A stretch of DNA of 64,000 nt from an uncultured Pseudomonadales bacterium (GTDB taxonomy: Bacteria; Pseudomonadota; Gammaproteobacteria; Pseudomonadales; Azotimanducaceae), in assembly GCA_958296195.1 (NCBI GenBank), contig OY282455.1:1426001-1490000 (forward strand), given 5' to 3'. Under the pieces are notes generated by a model, which saw only the letters and a program-made list of their open reading frames with translations, had not been told where the DNA came from and did not search any database. The number at the start of each line of letters is the position of its first letter. Position 1 is the stretch's first letter. The translations under genes were made by a program, and so were the position numbers. This document shows positions 8,542 to 16,208 of the stretch, one piece after another.

Positions 8542-9010
8542 CGCACGATTTGATGCCCCAGTAGGTATACCAGCCGGGCAGCGGGAACGTTTACCGTTGT
8601 CCGCCCTGCATCAATTGGGGCCTAGGTTACAGATTACGCTCTCCCCTCTAGAGGCCCAGCTCAAGGCTATTGCCGACATAGGGGAGCCGTTGCCGAACCC
8701 AATTTCGGGGGTGGCCCTGATTGACACTGGAGCGCTGTCCACTTGCATCGATCAAAAGGCTGCGGATGCGGCTGGGCTTGCGGTGGTGGATTCTGGCTTA
8801 ATGACCTCGGCCACCCACGAAAACGAATTAGTGCCCATCTATGCCGCACGGTTGGATATTGCGGGCATTCCAGAGAATGTGGAGGCAAAAAGAGCGTACG
8901 GTGCAATTCTCGAGCCGCAAGGACTTATTGCACTCGTTGGCCGGGATTTGCTGGCTAGTTGCGTCTTGGTTTACAACGGCACCGACGGGTCTTTTTCGCT
9001 GTCGTTGTGA
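8528..9010 (+). CDS. Retropepsin-like (clan AA) aspartic protease
   Basis: A 160-residue protein with the single-lobe aspartic protease active site GVALIDTGALSTCIDQ (catalytic Asp of D-T-G) at about residues 61-76, and the paired hydrophobic-Gly element IALVGRDLL near 139. Retropepsin-like proteins act as homodimers with one DTG per monomer. Start GTG at 8528 lies inside the preceding small gene. No signal peptide or anchor. Together the two genes form a compact two-gene module inserted between ybeX and lnt. The substrate is unknown; processing of the partner protein is only a possibility. Confidence 0.75.
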   Translation: MSILNARFDAPVGIPAGQRERLPLSALHQLGPRLQITLSPLEAQLKAIADIGEPLPNPISGVALIDTGALSTCIDQKAADAAGLAVVDSGLMTSATHENELVPIYAARLDIAGIPENVEAKRAYGAILEPQGLIALVGRDLLASCVLVYNGTDGSFSLSL

Positions 9011-9040
9011 CAGTGCTGATCGTCTTGCTACGTCGGGTTT

Positions 9041-9145
9041 AGTCAGCTGAAGGTTCTCTTCATGCGAGGGGTGCTCCCTCGCGCACCCCGGCTGAGCTCT
9101 TTCTTGCGAGGGGCATCCCCTCGCGCACCCCGGCTGAAGGCTCTT
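9041..9145 (+). repeat. Tandem palindromic repeats (forward) at the lnt start
   Basis: Two 42-bp units begin at 9064 and 9106, preceded by a partial unit (9041-9060). Each has a palindromic core of GCGAGGGG and CCCTCGC, followed by GCACCCCGGCTGA and a CTCTT segment. The partial unit supplies GAAGG (9049-9053), 8 nt before the ATG at 9062 used by lnt. The same family recurs at 9911-10042, 10172-10212, 10808-10846, 13452-13556 and, degraded, at 23681-23779. Confidence 0.85.
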
Positions 9146-10849
9146 ACCCTTGCGTTGGGTTTTGGGGCGTTGCTGCCGCTGAGTTTGGCGCCTTTTGACT
9201 GGTGGCCGCTGGGTTTAGTGTCCATTGCCGGGTGGCTTTGGCTGCTGGATCGTTCGGCGGCGGGGGCGGCGGCGCTGGGTTTTGCCTATGGCGTTGGCAA
9301 GTATGGTGTGGGGGTGAGCTGGGTCTATGTCAGCATTCACCTCTACGGTGGCGCCTCGCCTTGGCTGGCTGGGTTTTTGGTGCTGTTGTTCGTTTGCGGC
9401 TTGGCCCTGTTTACGCTGCTGCAAGGCTGGGCTTACGCGCTGTTGCGGGTGCCGCCCTCGTCCGGGCGTTGGGCGGCGGTGTTGTTCAATGCTTGGTTGT
9501 TCGCCGCCGTTTGGGTGCTGTTCGAGTGGCTGCTCACTTGGTTTCTAAGCGGCTTTCCGTGGCTCTATCCCGGCTACGGGCATCTGCGCACACCGTTGGC
9601 CCATCTCATTCCGGTGGGGGGCGTCAGCTTGGCCAGTCTAGGGGTGGTGGTCACCGCCGCCTTTCTGCTGCTGGCGTTGCAGCCGGAGCGAAGCTGGGGC
9701 TTTCGGGCGGCGGCCTTGGCAATTGGCGCCGCGCCTTGGCTGTTTGGCTTGGCGTTGTCCGCCGTGCAGTGGGTGGCACCGGCGGGGGAGCGCTTCGCCG
9801 CCTTGGTGCAGGGCAATGTCGATCAAGCGGTGAAATGGCGGCCGGAAAGCCGGGAACCCATCGTCAAGCGTTACTTGGGCTTAAGCGAACCCTACTGGGG
9901 CAGTCGCGCCCATGCGAGGGGCATCCCTCCGGGAAACTCGGCTGAGGGGTCTCTTCCTGCGAGGGGGGCCCCCACGCACACCCCGGCTGAAGGCTCTTTC
10001 ATGCGAGGGGCAAGCCCCTCGCGCACCCCGGCTGAAGGCTCTCTAATCGTCTGGCCGGAAGCGGCCATTACTCTGTTTGAACATGAAGCTGGAGATCTGT
10101 TGGAGCGGTTGGCGCGGCGTGGTGAGCAATCCGGCACCGCCTTGGTGCTGGGCCTTCCCCGTTTGCAGGCGCAGCCGAAGAGTGCAAGGCGGCACTCCTC
10201 GCATGAGAGCTCCTACGGCTTTCAGAATGCGGCTTTGGCGCTCGGCGACGGCGAGGGGCGCTACATAAAGCGCCGCCTGGTGCCGTTCGGTGAATATGTG
10301 CCCTTGGGGGAATTGCTGCGCGGCCTAATTGAATTCTTCGACCTGCCCATGTCCCGCAGCACACCTGGACCTTGGCGGCAGCCGCTGCTGCGCGTTGGGG
10401 CGGACGCCGCCGCCTTGGTCATCTGCTATGAGGTCGCCTACGCAGACCTCATGCGCAGCGCGGCGGCGGAGGCCGACTTGCTCATCACCATCACCAACGA
10501 CACTTGGTTCGGGCGCAGCATCGGCCCCTTGCAGCACCTGCAGATCGCTCAAGCCCGCGCCTTGGAGAACGGCCGCTGGCTGCTGCGCACCGCCAACAGC
10601 GGCGTCACCGCCATCGTGGACCATCAAGGGCGCATCACTGCCCGCCTGCCGCAATTTGAGCAGGGGGTACTAGCTGGAAACTTCCAAGTGATGGTGGGCC
10701 GCACACCCTACAGCCACTTCGGTAGTGCTTGGCTGACTGTCCTATGCGCCGCCACTCTATTGCTTGCGGGTTGGCAGCGCCGCTTGACGGATTACCCCGC
10801 CAATGAGACTGAGGGGATGCCCCCCGTAGGAAGGAACTCAGCCCGGTAG
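9062..10849 (+). CDS. lnt: Apolipoprotein N-acyltransferase Lnt with repeat-derived insertions
   Basis: A 595-residue inner-membrane enzyme that N-acylates lipoproteins in the last step of maturation. About five to six membrane helices (residues ~28-235) precede a nitrilase domain with catalytic residues Glu333 (WPEAAI), Lys403 (IKRRLVPFGEYVP) and Cys455 (VICYEV), all intact. A last helix lies near 565-580. It is longer than E. coli Lnt (512), mainly because of repeat-encoded segments: the first ~27 residues, a 43-residue in-frame insert (~284-326) seven residues before the catalytic Glu, ~14 residues at 371-384, and the C-terminal tail. The repeat also supplies the ATG and Shine-Dalgarno. 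Insertions fall in likely loops, so the enzyme is probably active. Confidence 0.93.
   Translation: MRGVLPRAPRLSSFLRGASPRAPRLKALTLALGFGALLPLSLAPFDWWPLGLVSIAGWLWLLDRSAAGAAALGFAYGVGKYGVGVSWVYVSIHLYGGASPWLAGFLVLLFVCGLALFTLLQGWAYALLRVPPSSGRWAAVLFNAWLFAAVWVLFEWLLTWFLSGFPWLYPGYGHLRTPLAHLIPVGGVSLASLGVVVTAAFLLLALQPERSWGFRAAALAIGAAPWLFGLALSAVQWVAPAGERFAALVQGNVDQAVKWRPESREPIVKRYLGLSEPYWGSRAHARGIPPGNSAEGSLPARGAPTHTPAEGSFMRGASPSRTPAEGSLIVWPEAAITLFEHEAGDLLERLARRGEQSGTALVLGLPRLQAQPKSARRHSSHESSYGFQNAALALGDGEGRYIKRRLVPFGEYVPLGELLRGLIEFFDLPMSRSTPGPWRQPLLRVGADAAALVICYEVAYADLMRSAAAEADLLITITNDTWFGRSIGPLQHLQIAQARALENGRWLLRTANSGVTAIVDHQGRITARLPQFEQGVLAGNFQVMVGRTPYSHFGSAWLTVLCAATLLLAGWQRRLTDYPANETEGMPPVGRNSAR
9911..10042 (+). 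repeat. Three palindromic repeat units inserted in frame in lnt
   Basis: Units start at 9914, 9959 and 10003 (GCGAGGGG), spaced 45 and 44 bp, same orientation as the upstream copies. They are translated as part of Lnt in the frame giving ARG-(A/I)P-x-x-TPAEGS. The first unit has a damaged right arm, the second a changed core, the third a good palindrome. Alignment with E. coli Lnt (EPYLGRASLIIWPE) shows that the surrounding protein is continuous and that only these ~43 residues are extra. Confidence 0.85.
10172..10212 (-). repeat. Degenerate palindromic repeat copy, reverse orientation, inside lnt
   Basis: The + strand here (CAGCCGAAGAGTGC then CTCCTCGCATGAGAGCTC) aligns over ~41 bp with the reversed units at 13459-13542. 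The palindrome is eroded. It encodes residues ~371-384, at a point where other Lnt proteins have only a short loop between GLPR and the FQNAALALG strand. Confidence 0.65.
10808..10846 (-). repeat. Degenerate palindromic repeat copy at the lnt 3' end
   Basis: Read on the minus strand, this matches the CGGCTGAG..TTCCT..GGGGCATCCCCTC portion of the repeat. It encodes the last ~13 residues of Lnt, up to the stop codon. The left part of the unit is missing. Confidence 0.55.
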
Positions 10850-10993
10850 CGGCGCGAAGTACCCCGCAACGGTAACCGCTGTGCCGTTGATGACTGGCCT
10901 CCGCCTTGAAAGGGTCCACTTTTCGTTCGGGCTGCCGCTTTCCGGCCACTCTTGCAAGGTGATATCGTTGCGTTTTTGCCAGCCGGCGCCACC

Positions 10994-13450
10994 ATGACCG
11001 ACCAACAGGACCGCTACGACCCCGCCGCCGTGGAGCGCAAATGGCGCGAGCGCTGGGAGCGGGATGGCGTCAACCGCATGACCGATGCGGATCTGCAGAA
11101 CGCCAAGAACCCCTACTACAACCTGATGATGTTCCCCTATCCGTCCGCTGAGGGGCTGCACATCGGCAACATCTACGCCTACACCGGCGCCGACGTGAAC
11201 GGGCGCTTTTGGCGGCTGCGCGGCAAGGAAGTGTTCGAACCGATTGGCTTTGACGCCTTCGGCATCCACTCGGAGAACCACGCCCTCAAGGTGGGCGGCA
11301 ACCCGAACGACCTCATTCCCAAGAACATAGAGAACTTCACCCGGGTGCTCAGGCGCTTCGGCGGCATGTTCGACTGGAGCCACGCCGTCGATACCACCCA
11401 CATCAGCTACTATCGCTGGACGCAGTGGGTGTTTCTGCAGCTCTACCAGGGCGGTTTGGTGGAGCGGCGGGAGGCGCCGGTCAACTGGTGCCCCTCCTGC
11501 AAGACGGTGCTGGCCAACGAGCAGGTCTTGAGCGGCCTGTGCGAGCGCTGCGAGTCCGCGGTGGAGACGCGGCAACTGCCGCAGTGGTTCTTCAAGATCA
11601 CCCAATATGCCGAGAAGCTGCTGGACAATCTAGAGGAAATCGACTGGTCCGAGGTCACCAAGAAGGCGCAAGCCAATTGGATTGGGCGCAGCGAGGGTGC
11701 GGAAGTGGATTTCCCCATCGCTGCTGCCGACGGCGCAACGGACGCCGCCATCCGCGTGTTCACCACCAGGCCGGACACCCTGTTCGGGGCCACCTACATG
11801 GTGCTGGCGCCGGAGCATCCCTTGGTCGATGCGCTCACCTCCCCAATCCAGCGCCAGGCCGTGGCGGAGTACCGCGCCGAGGTCGCCGCCCGGGATCTGG
11901 TGGAGCGGCAGAAGATCGACAAGGAGAAAACCGGCGTCTTCACCGGCGGCCATGCGATCAATCCGGTCAACGGTGCCCGCATCCCGGTGTGGATTGCGGA
12001 CTATGTGCTGACGGGCTACGGCACTGGCGCCATCATGGCCGTACCCGGCCACGATCAACGGGACTTCGAGTTCGCCAACGCCTTTGGCTTGCCAGTGGTT
12101 CGCGTCATCGCCGGCCCCGGCGAAGACGCCGCCACCCCCTTGGCGGAAGCCTACGCGGGTGACGGTGTTCTGGTGCATTCCGGGCCGTTCGATGGGCTGC
12201 CCATTGAGGCAGGCAAGCAGGCCATCGTGCAGCGCCTCTCCGCCGCCGGCAGCGCGGTGCCCAAGACCAACTATCGCCTGCGCGATTGGTGCGTCTCCCG
12301 CCAGCGCTACTGGGGGCCGCCCATCCCCATCATCCACTGCGCGGATTGCGGCCCGGTACCGGTGCCGGAGGCCGACCTGCCCGTTGAACTGCCCCATTTG
12401 CAGGACTTTCGTCCGGACGACAGCGGCGAAAGCCCGCTGACTAGAGCAGAGGCTTGGCATCGCGCCCCCTGCCCAACCTGCGGCAAGGCCGCCGAGCGGG
12501 ACACCGACGTCACCGACAACTTCCTGTGCAGCGGCTGGTACTTCCTGCGCTACCCCTCCGCCGGCCGGGACGATGCGGCCATGGACCCGAAGCTCACCGC
12601 CAAGTGGCTGCCGGTGGACTCCTACATCGGCGGCAACGAGCATGCGGTGCTGCACCTGATGTACGCCCGCTTTTTGACCATGGCCTTGCATGACCTCGGG
12701 GTGATCGACTTTGACGAACCCTTCCGCCGGTTCCGCGCCCACGGCCTGCTCATTCGAGAGGGGCGCAAGATGTCCAAGAGCAAGGGCAACGTCATCGTGC
12801 CGGACGCCATCATCGACGAGTACGGGGCGGACGCCATGCGCCTCTACCTCATGTTCCTTGGCGCCTACGAACAGGGCGGGGATTACCGGGGCGCCGGCAT
12901 TCAGGGGCCATACGGGTTCCTCAACCGTCTGTGGCAGAGCGTCGCCGAAGCGGATTTGGATGAGGATGCGCCCCCGGCGGCGGAGGTGGAGCGCAGCCTG
13001 CACCGCACCATCAAGCAGGTCACCGAGCAGGTGGCGGAGCTTCAGTTCAACACCGCCATCGCCGCCATGATGGAGTACATGAACGTGGTGCGCGCCGGCG
13101 GGCGGCGGCCTCGGGTCGCGGAGCTGCTGCCCTTGGTGGTGATGGTCGCGCCGTTCGCACCGCACATCGCCGAGGAGCTGCACGAGCGGCTGGGCTTTGC
13201 GCAAAGCCTGTTCACTTCCGCCTGCTGGCCGAACTTCGATCCGGCCAAGCTGGTCGAAGCAACCCAGAACATCGCCGTGCAGGTGAACGGCAAGGTGCGC
13301 GGCCAGGTGCAGGTGCCGGCCGACACCGGGGAGGACGCTGTGCGGGCGGCGGCCGAGCGGGAAAGCAACGTCGCCCGCCATCTGGCCGGCAAGCGCATCC
13401 GCAAGGTGATCTACGTGCCGAACAAGTTGGTCAATTTGGTGGCTGCATGA
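10994..13450 (+). CDS. leuS: Leucyl-tRNA synthetase, atypical subtype
   Basis: An 818-residue class I synthetase charging tRNA-Leu. HIGH motif as GLHIGN (~55), zinc-type cysteines WCPSC and CERC (~165-190), editing domain with TTRPDTLFGATYMVL (~255), KMSKSKGN (~592), anticodon-binding domain and a C-terminal tail ending KVIYVPNKLVNLV. The catalytic N-terminus (PSAEGLHIGNIYAYTG, FDAFGIHSEN) differs from the usual gammaproteobacterial form (PSG-x-LHMGHVRNYTIGD, DAFGLPAENAA). It resembles a LeuRS type I associate with other phyla. ATG 10994 is taken rather than a TTG at 10952. The gene lies in the normal gammaproteobacterial position before lptE and is flanked by palindromic repeats, which suggests replacement by transfer. 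Confidence 0.95.
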   Translation: MTDQQDRYDPAAVERKWRERWERDGVNRMTDADLQNAKNPYYNLMMFPYPSAEGLHIGNIYAYTGADVNGRFWRLRGKEVFEPIGFDAFGIHSENHALKVGGNPNDLIPKNIENFTRVLRRFGGMFDWSHAVDTTHISYYRWTQWVFLQLYQGGLVERREAPVNWCPSCKTVLANEQVLSGLCERCESAVETRQLPQWFFKITQYAEKLLDNLEEIDWSEVTKKAQANWIGRSEGAEVDFPIAAADGATDAAIRVFTTRPDTLFGATYMVLAPEHPLVDALTSPIQRQAVAEYRAEVAARDLVERQKIDKEKTGVFTGGHAINPVNGARIPVWIADYVLTGYGTGAIMAVPGHDQRDFEFANAFGLPVVRVIAGPGEDAATPLAEAYAGDGVLVHSGPFDGLPIEAGKQAIVQRLSAAGSAVPKTNYRLRDWCVSRQRYWGPPIPIIHCADCGPVPVPEADLPVELPHLQDFRPDDSGESPLTRAEAWHRAPCPTCGKAAERDTDVTDNFLCSGWYFLRYPSAGRDDAAMDPKLTAKWLPVDSYIGGNEHAVLHLMYARFLTMALHDLGVIDFDEPFRRFRAHGLLIREGRKMSKSKGNVIVPDAIIDEYGADAMRLYLMFLGAYEQGGDYRGAGIQGPYGFLNRLWQSVAEADLDEDAPPAAEVERSLHRTIKQVTEQVAELQFNTAIAAMMEYMNVVRAGGRRPRVAELLPLVVMVAPFAPHIAEELHERLGFAQSLFTSACWPNFDPAKLVEATQNIAVQVNGKVRGQVQVPADTGEDAVRAAAERESNVARHLAGKRIRKVIYVPNKLVNLVAA

Positions 13451-13451
13451 G

Positions 13452-13556
13452 AGCCTTCAGCCGGGGAGCGCGAGGGGGTACCCCTCGCATGACAAAGCTC
13501 AGCCGGGGAGCGCGAGGGGGTACCCCTCGCATGACAAAACTCAGCCGGGGAGCGCG
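13452..13556 (-). repeat. Palindromic repeats (reverse) between leuS and lptE
   Basis: Two nearly identical 42-bp units start at 13459 and 13501 on the + strand, with a third truncated unit from 13543. Each contains GCGAGGGGGTACCCCTCGC, an 8-bp-arm palindrome around GTA. Orientation is opposite to the copies around the start of lnt. The array follows the leuS stop codon by a few bases, and its end carries a GGGGAG that could serve as Shine-Dalgarno for an ATG at 13559. Confidence 0.85.
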
Positions 13557-13612
13557 GAATGGCAGGTGCCGGCGCGGCGCAGTTTGGGCTAGGGCAGTTC
13601 CATAAAGTCGCC

Positions 13613-14164
13613 ATGCAGCTTGCTGAATTTCGCAACGCCGCCTCGCGCCGGCTTGGGCTTGGTCAAGCAACCGGGTTGATCTTGGCTGCTTGCTTGGCTG
13701 CGGGCTGCGGCTTCCAGCTGCGCACTTGGGACTGGGCCGGCACGGACCTGCGCATTCACGTCCGTGCCGACGCCATGAGCGCCATGGCGGGACCTTTGCG
13801 CCGAGCGTTGGCCCAAGCCGGAGCGACGGTCAGCCCCGTGGCGGCCGACGCCGACATCGTCATCCGCATCCTCAACGAGCGGCGCTCCCGCCGCATCGCC
13901 TCCGTGGTCGCCGGCGCCAGGGCCGCGGAGTATGAGCTAGTGGCCGGCATCCAATACGCCATCCGCACCGGCAAGGAGCAGTTGGTTGCGCCCCGCTGGG
14001 CGGAAGCCTCCCGAGTGTTCAGCATAGACCGCACCAGTCTGACCGGCAGCAGCGAGGAGCAGGCCCTGATTGAGGGCGAACTGCAAACCGACTTGGTGCA
14101 GAATGTTCTGCGCAGCCTGAATGCGGCGGTGGCCGCGGCGCGGCGTTCCGCAGATGCAGCTTAA
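13613..14164 (+). CDS. lptE: LPS-assembly lipoprotein LptE
   Basis: About 183 residues. A lipoprotein signal ends in LAAGC followed by GFQLR, matching the AGCG-x-x-LR of LptE. The rest (IRILNERRSRRIASV, AAEYELVAGIQYAI, DLVQNVLRSL) fits the family. LptE plugs LptD in the outer membrane for LPS export. ATG 13613 gives a signal of normal length; ATG 13559, just after the repeat array, would add 18 residues and is an alternative. It overlaps holA by 11 nt, the usual lptE-holA pair. Confidence 0.9.
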   Translation: MQLAEFRNAASRRLGLGQATGLILAACLAAGCGFQLRTWDWAGTDLRIHVRADAMSAMAGPLRRALAQAGATVSPVAADADIVIRILNERRSRRIASVVAGARAAEYELVAGIQYAIRTGKEQLVAPRWAEASRVFSIDRTSLTGSSEEQALIEGELQTDLVQNVLRSLNAAVAAARRSADAA

Positions 14165-15155
14165 GCCCGAAAACCTAGGCGCCAAGCTGGCCGGGAACTT
14201 GGCGCCCATCTACTTGGTGGCCGGCGACGAGACCTTGCTGGTCGAGGAAGCCTGCGACGCCGTCCTGAGCGCCGCCCGCCGCCAAGGCTACTCCGAGCGC
14301 CGGGTGATGCATGTGGAGTCCGGCTTCAATTGGAGCGAACTCGCCGGGGAGGCCGCCAGCCAGTCCCTGTTCGCCGAGCGCCGCATCATCGACCTGCGCC
14401 CCCCGGCCAACAAGTTCGACCGCAAGGCTTCCGAAGCCATCAGGGCCTACGCGGCGGCCCCGCCGGAAGACGTGCTGCTGCTCATTCGCACGGGGCGCTT
14501 GGATGGTCGTCAACGCTCAAGCGCTTGGTTCAAGGCCATCGACAAGGCCGGGGTGGCGGTTCTGGTTTGGCCCGTGGGCGTTCGAGAGTTGCCGCAGTGG
14601 CTGGCGGCTAGGCTGCGCAGCGCCGGTTTGCAGCTCAATCAGGAAGCCTTCGCCTACTTGTGCGAGCGGGTGGAGGGCAACCTGCTGGCCGCGGTGCAGG
14701 AAATCGAGAAAATCAAGCTGCTCGACCCGCCGCAGCCCGTTGACGCCGCGGCCGTCGCCGCCGCGGTGGAGGACGTCTCCCACTACGACGCCTTTGAATT
14801 GATCGACGCCGCCTTCGGCGGGGAAGCCAAGCGGGTGCGCCATGTGCTGCGTACCCTACGCGAGGAGGGGGTTGCGATCATGGCGGTTCTAAGCGCCTTC
14901 GCCAGTCAGCTGCGCCGCATCGACTCCGGTGCCTGGATGCCCAACCACCGCCGGCCGCTGGTGGCCCGCTTCAAACGCAGGGCCGGTGGCGTCGAGGCCG
15001 TGCTGGCGGAGTTGGCCCTGATCGACCAGCAGGTGAAGGGCGTTGTCTTTGGGGACCCTTGGCTGTCCTTGGAGCGCCTGCTGCTGCGCCATTGCGGCCT
15101 TGGCGTTCCCCGCTTCGAGGACCAATGGCGCTACTTGCAGCGCTCGGATTTGTAG
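14154..15155 (+). CDS. holA: DNA polymerase III delta subunit HolA
   Basis: 333 residues, the normal length for the clamp-loader delta subunit, which opens the beta clamp during replication. Typical features: PIYLVAGDETLLVEEACDAV at the N-terminus, SLFAERRIIDLR (~75), and the C-terminal helical region with DAFELIDAAF and a conserved RLLLRHC near the end. ATG 14154 starts inside lptE (11-nt overlap), pointing to coupled translation. It is the last gene of the core cluster. Confidence 0.95.
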   Translation: MQLKPENLGAKLAGNLAPIYLVAGDETLLVEEACDAVLSAARRQGYSERRVMHVESGFNWSELAGEAASQSLFAERRIIDLRPPANKFDRKASEAIRAYAAAPPEDVLLLIRTGRLDGRQRSSAWFKAIDKAGVAVLVWPVGVRELPQWLAARLRSAGLQLNQEAFAYLCERVEGNLLAAVQEIEKIKLLDPPQPVDAAAVAAAVEDVSHYDAFELIDAAFGGEAKRVRHVLRTLREEGVAIMAVLSAFASQLRRIDSGAWMPNHRRPLVARFKRRAGGVEAVLAELALIDQQVKGVVFGDPWLSLERLLLRHCGLGVPRFEDQWRYLQRSDL

Positions 15156-15165
15156 ATTCGGCGGC

Positions 15166-15408
15166 TTAGCCTTGCCTCCCAGACGGCCCGGCGGCAACCG
15201 CTGGCTTGGCGCTTCCCAAGCTTACGGCTTTAGCGAAGCCTTCCCGGAAACCCTCAAGACGGGCTTGGCCTCGTTCGAGCGCCAGCAAGCGGGCGTTGAT
15301 TGCCCGGAGCTCGCCTCGCAGGGAGGCGAAGGAGCCGATAATCAGCCCGGCTAACGTTACGGCGACGGCGGCAAGTGCAAGGAGAATGCTGATGGTCGTT
15401 GTGTCCAT
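15166..15408 (-). CDS. Small single-membrane-segment coiled-coil protein
   Basis: 80 residues. One N-terminal hydrophobic segment (ISILLALAAVAVTLAGLIIGS) is followed by a helical, charged region (LRGELRAINARLLALERGQARLEGFREGF) able to form a coiled coil, then an Ala/Gly tail. It is convergent with holA, 10 nt apart. No family is recognised, but the layout resembles the coiled-coil orphan at 22379-22717. Function unknown. Confidence 0.5.
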   Translation of the reverse strand: MDTTTISILLALAAVAVTLAGLIIGSFASLRGELRAINARLLALERGQARLEGFREGFAKAVSLGSAKPAVAAGPSGRQG

Positions 15409-15477
15409 GTGAGCGACTATAGGCCTGTACTCTACCGAAATCCGTAGGTTTTTGCCTACATTGTTGTAGGGAATCGT

Positions 15478-16026
15478 TCAATTGATCTTCGTCGTCGATT
15501 GGCGGCCCAGTTCGAGTAGGCGCAACTTGCCGCCCTCATTGCTGAAGGTGGTGACGGAGGCGTTGTCCGGATGGAAGATGACCAGCCGGTCGTCCTGCTG
15601 GGCGGCGCCGACGGCGACGTTGATGGCGATGAAGTGGCAAAAGACCACGCAGTCCCGCTCTAGACCCGCCACGCAGTCCACCAGCCGCCGCCGCCAAAGT
15701 TGCAGATCTTGACTTAGGTTCGCCCAGCCGCCGGCCATGGCCTGCCGCAGCCAGCGGGAGCGCTCGCTGAGGTCGGTGGTTGGAAAGGGAATCTCCGCCA
15801 CGCGGGGTTCGATGCTGACCTCCGCGTCCCAAAGCGCCGCCAGCGCCGCCGCCGTCTGCCGGGCGCGGGCAAAGGGGCTGGAGTAAATGGGCAGGGGGCC
15901 TTTCTCCTGCAGAGCCAGCGCCGTCTCCCCGGCCTGCCGGCGGCCAAGGTCATCAAGCCCTGGGTCCAGTGGATTGGCGGCGCCGGTTTCCGCCCGCCCA
16001 TGCCGCACCATGTAAATCCTCGCCAT
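15478..16026 (-). CDS. Histidine phosphatase superfamily protein, SixA-like
   Basis: 182 residues starting MARIYMVRHGRAE: the RHG phosphohistidine motif is at residues 8-10. IYSSPFARARQTA (~50) is the second conserved block and VFCHFIAIN (~145) carries the second catalytic histidine. SixA-type enzymes dephosphorylate phosphohistidine on signalling or PTS proteins; other members are broad phosphatases or mutases. ATG 16026 is supported by GGAGG 8 nt upstream. It is divergent from cobS across 182 nt. Confidence 0.8.
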   Translation of the reverse strand: MARIYMVRHGRAETGAANPLDPGLDDLGRRQAGETALALQEKGPLPIYSSPFARARQTAAALAALWDAEVSIEPRVAEIPFPTTDLSERSRWLRQAMAGGWANLSQDLQLWRRRLVDCVAGLERDCVVFCHFIAINVAVGAAQQDDRLVIFHPDNASVTTFSNEGGKLRLLELGRQSTTKIN

Positions 16027-16208
16027 TTGTTGTCCTCCACTGGTTGTTTTGCCTCGCCGTCGCCCACCGCCATTGGCCATTCGGGTGCTTGCAGGAAAGC
16101 GGGCTTTGCCATGCCGTCGCGCCCTTCGCATCCAACATGCACTAATGATGGAACAAGGCGCCGATGGTTCCTTACAATATGCGCCTTTGCCGAATACGGG
16201 AAATCAGC

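Noticed and set aside
11630-13381. 583-aa minus-strand frame across leuS
   Set aside because: Antisense shadow of a fully conserved LeuRS.
9041-13556. CRISPR array interpretation of the 42-bp repeats
   Set aside because: Units are directly adjacent without unique spacers, occur in both orientations and inside genes; no cas genes nearby.
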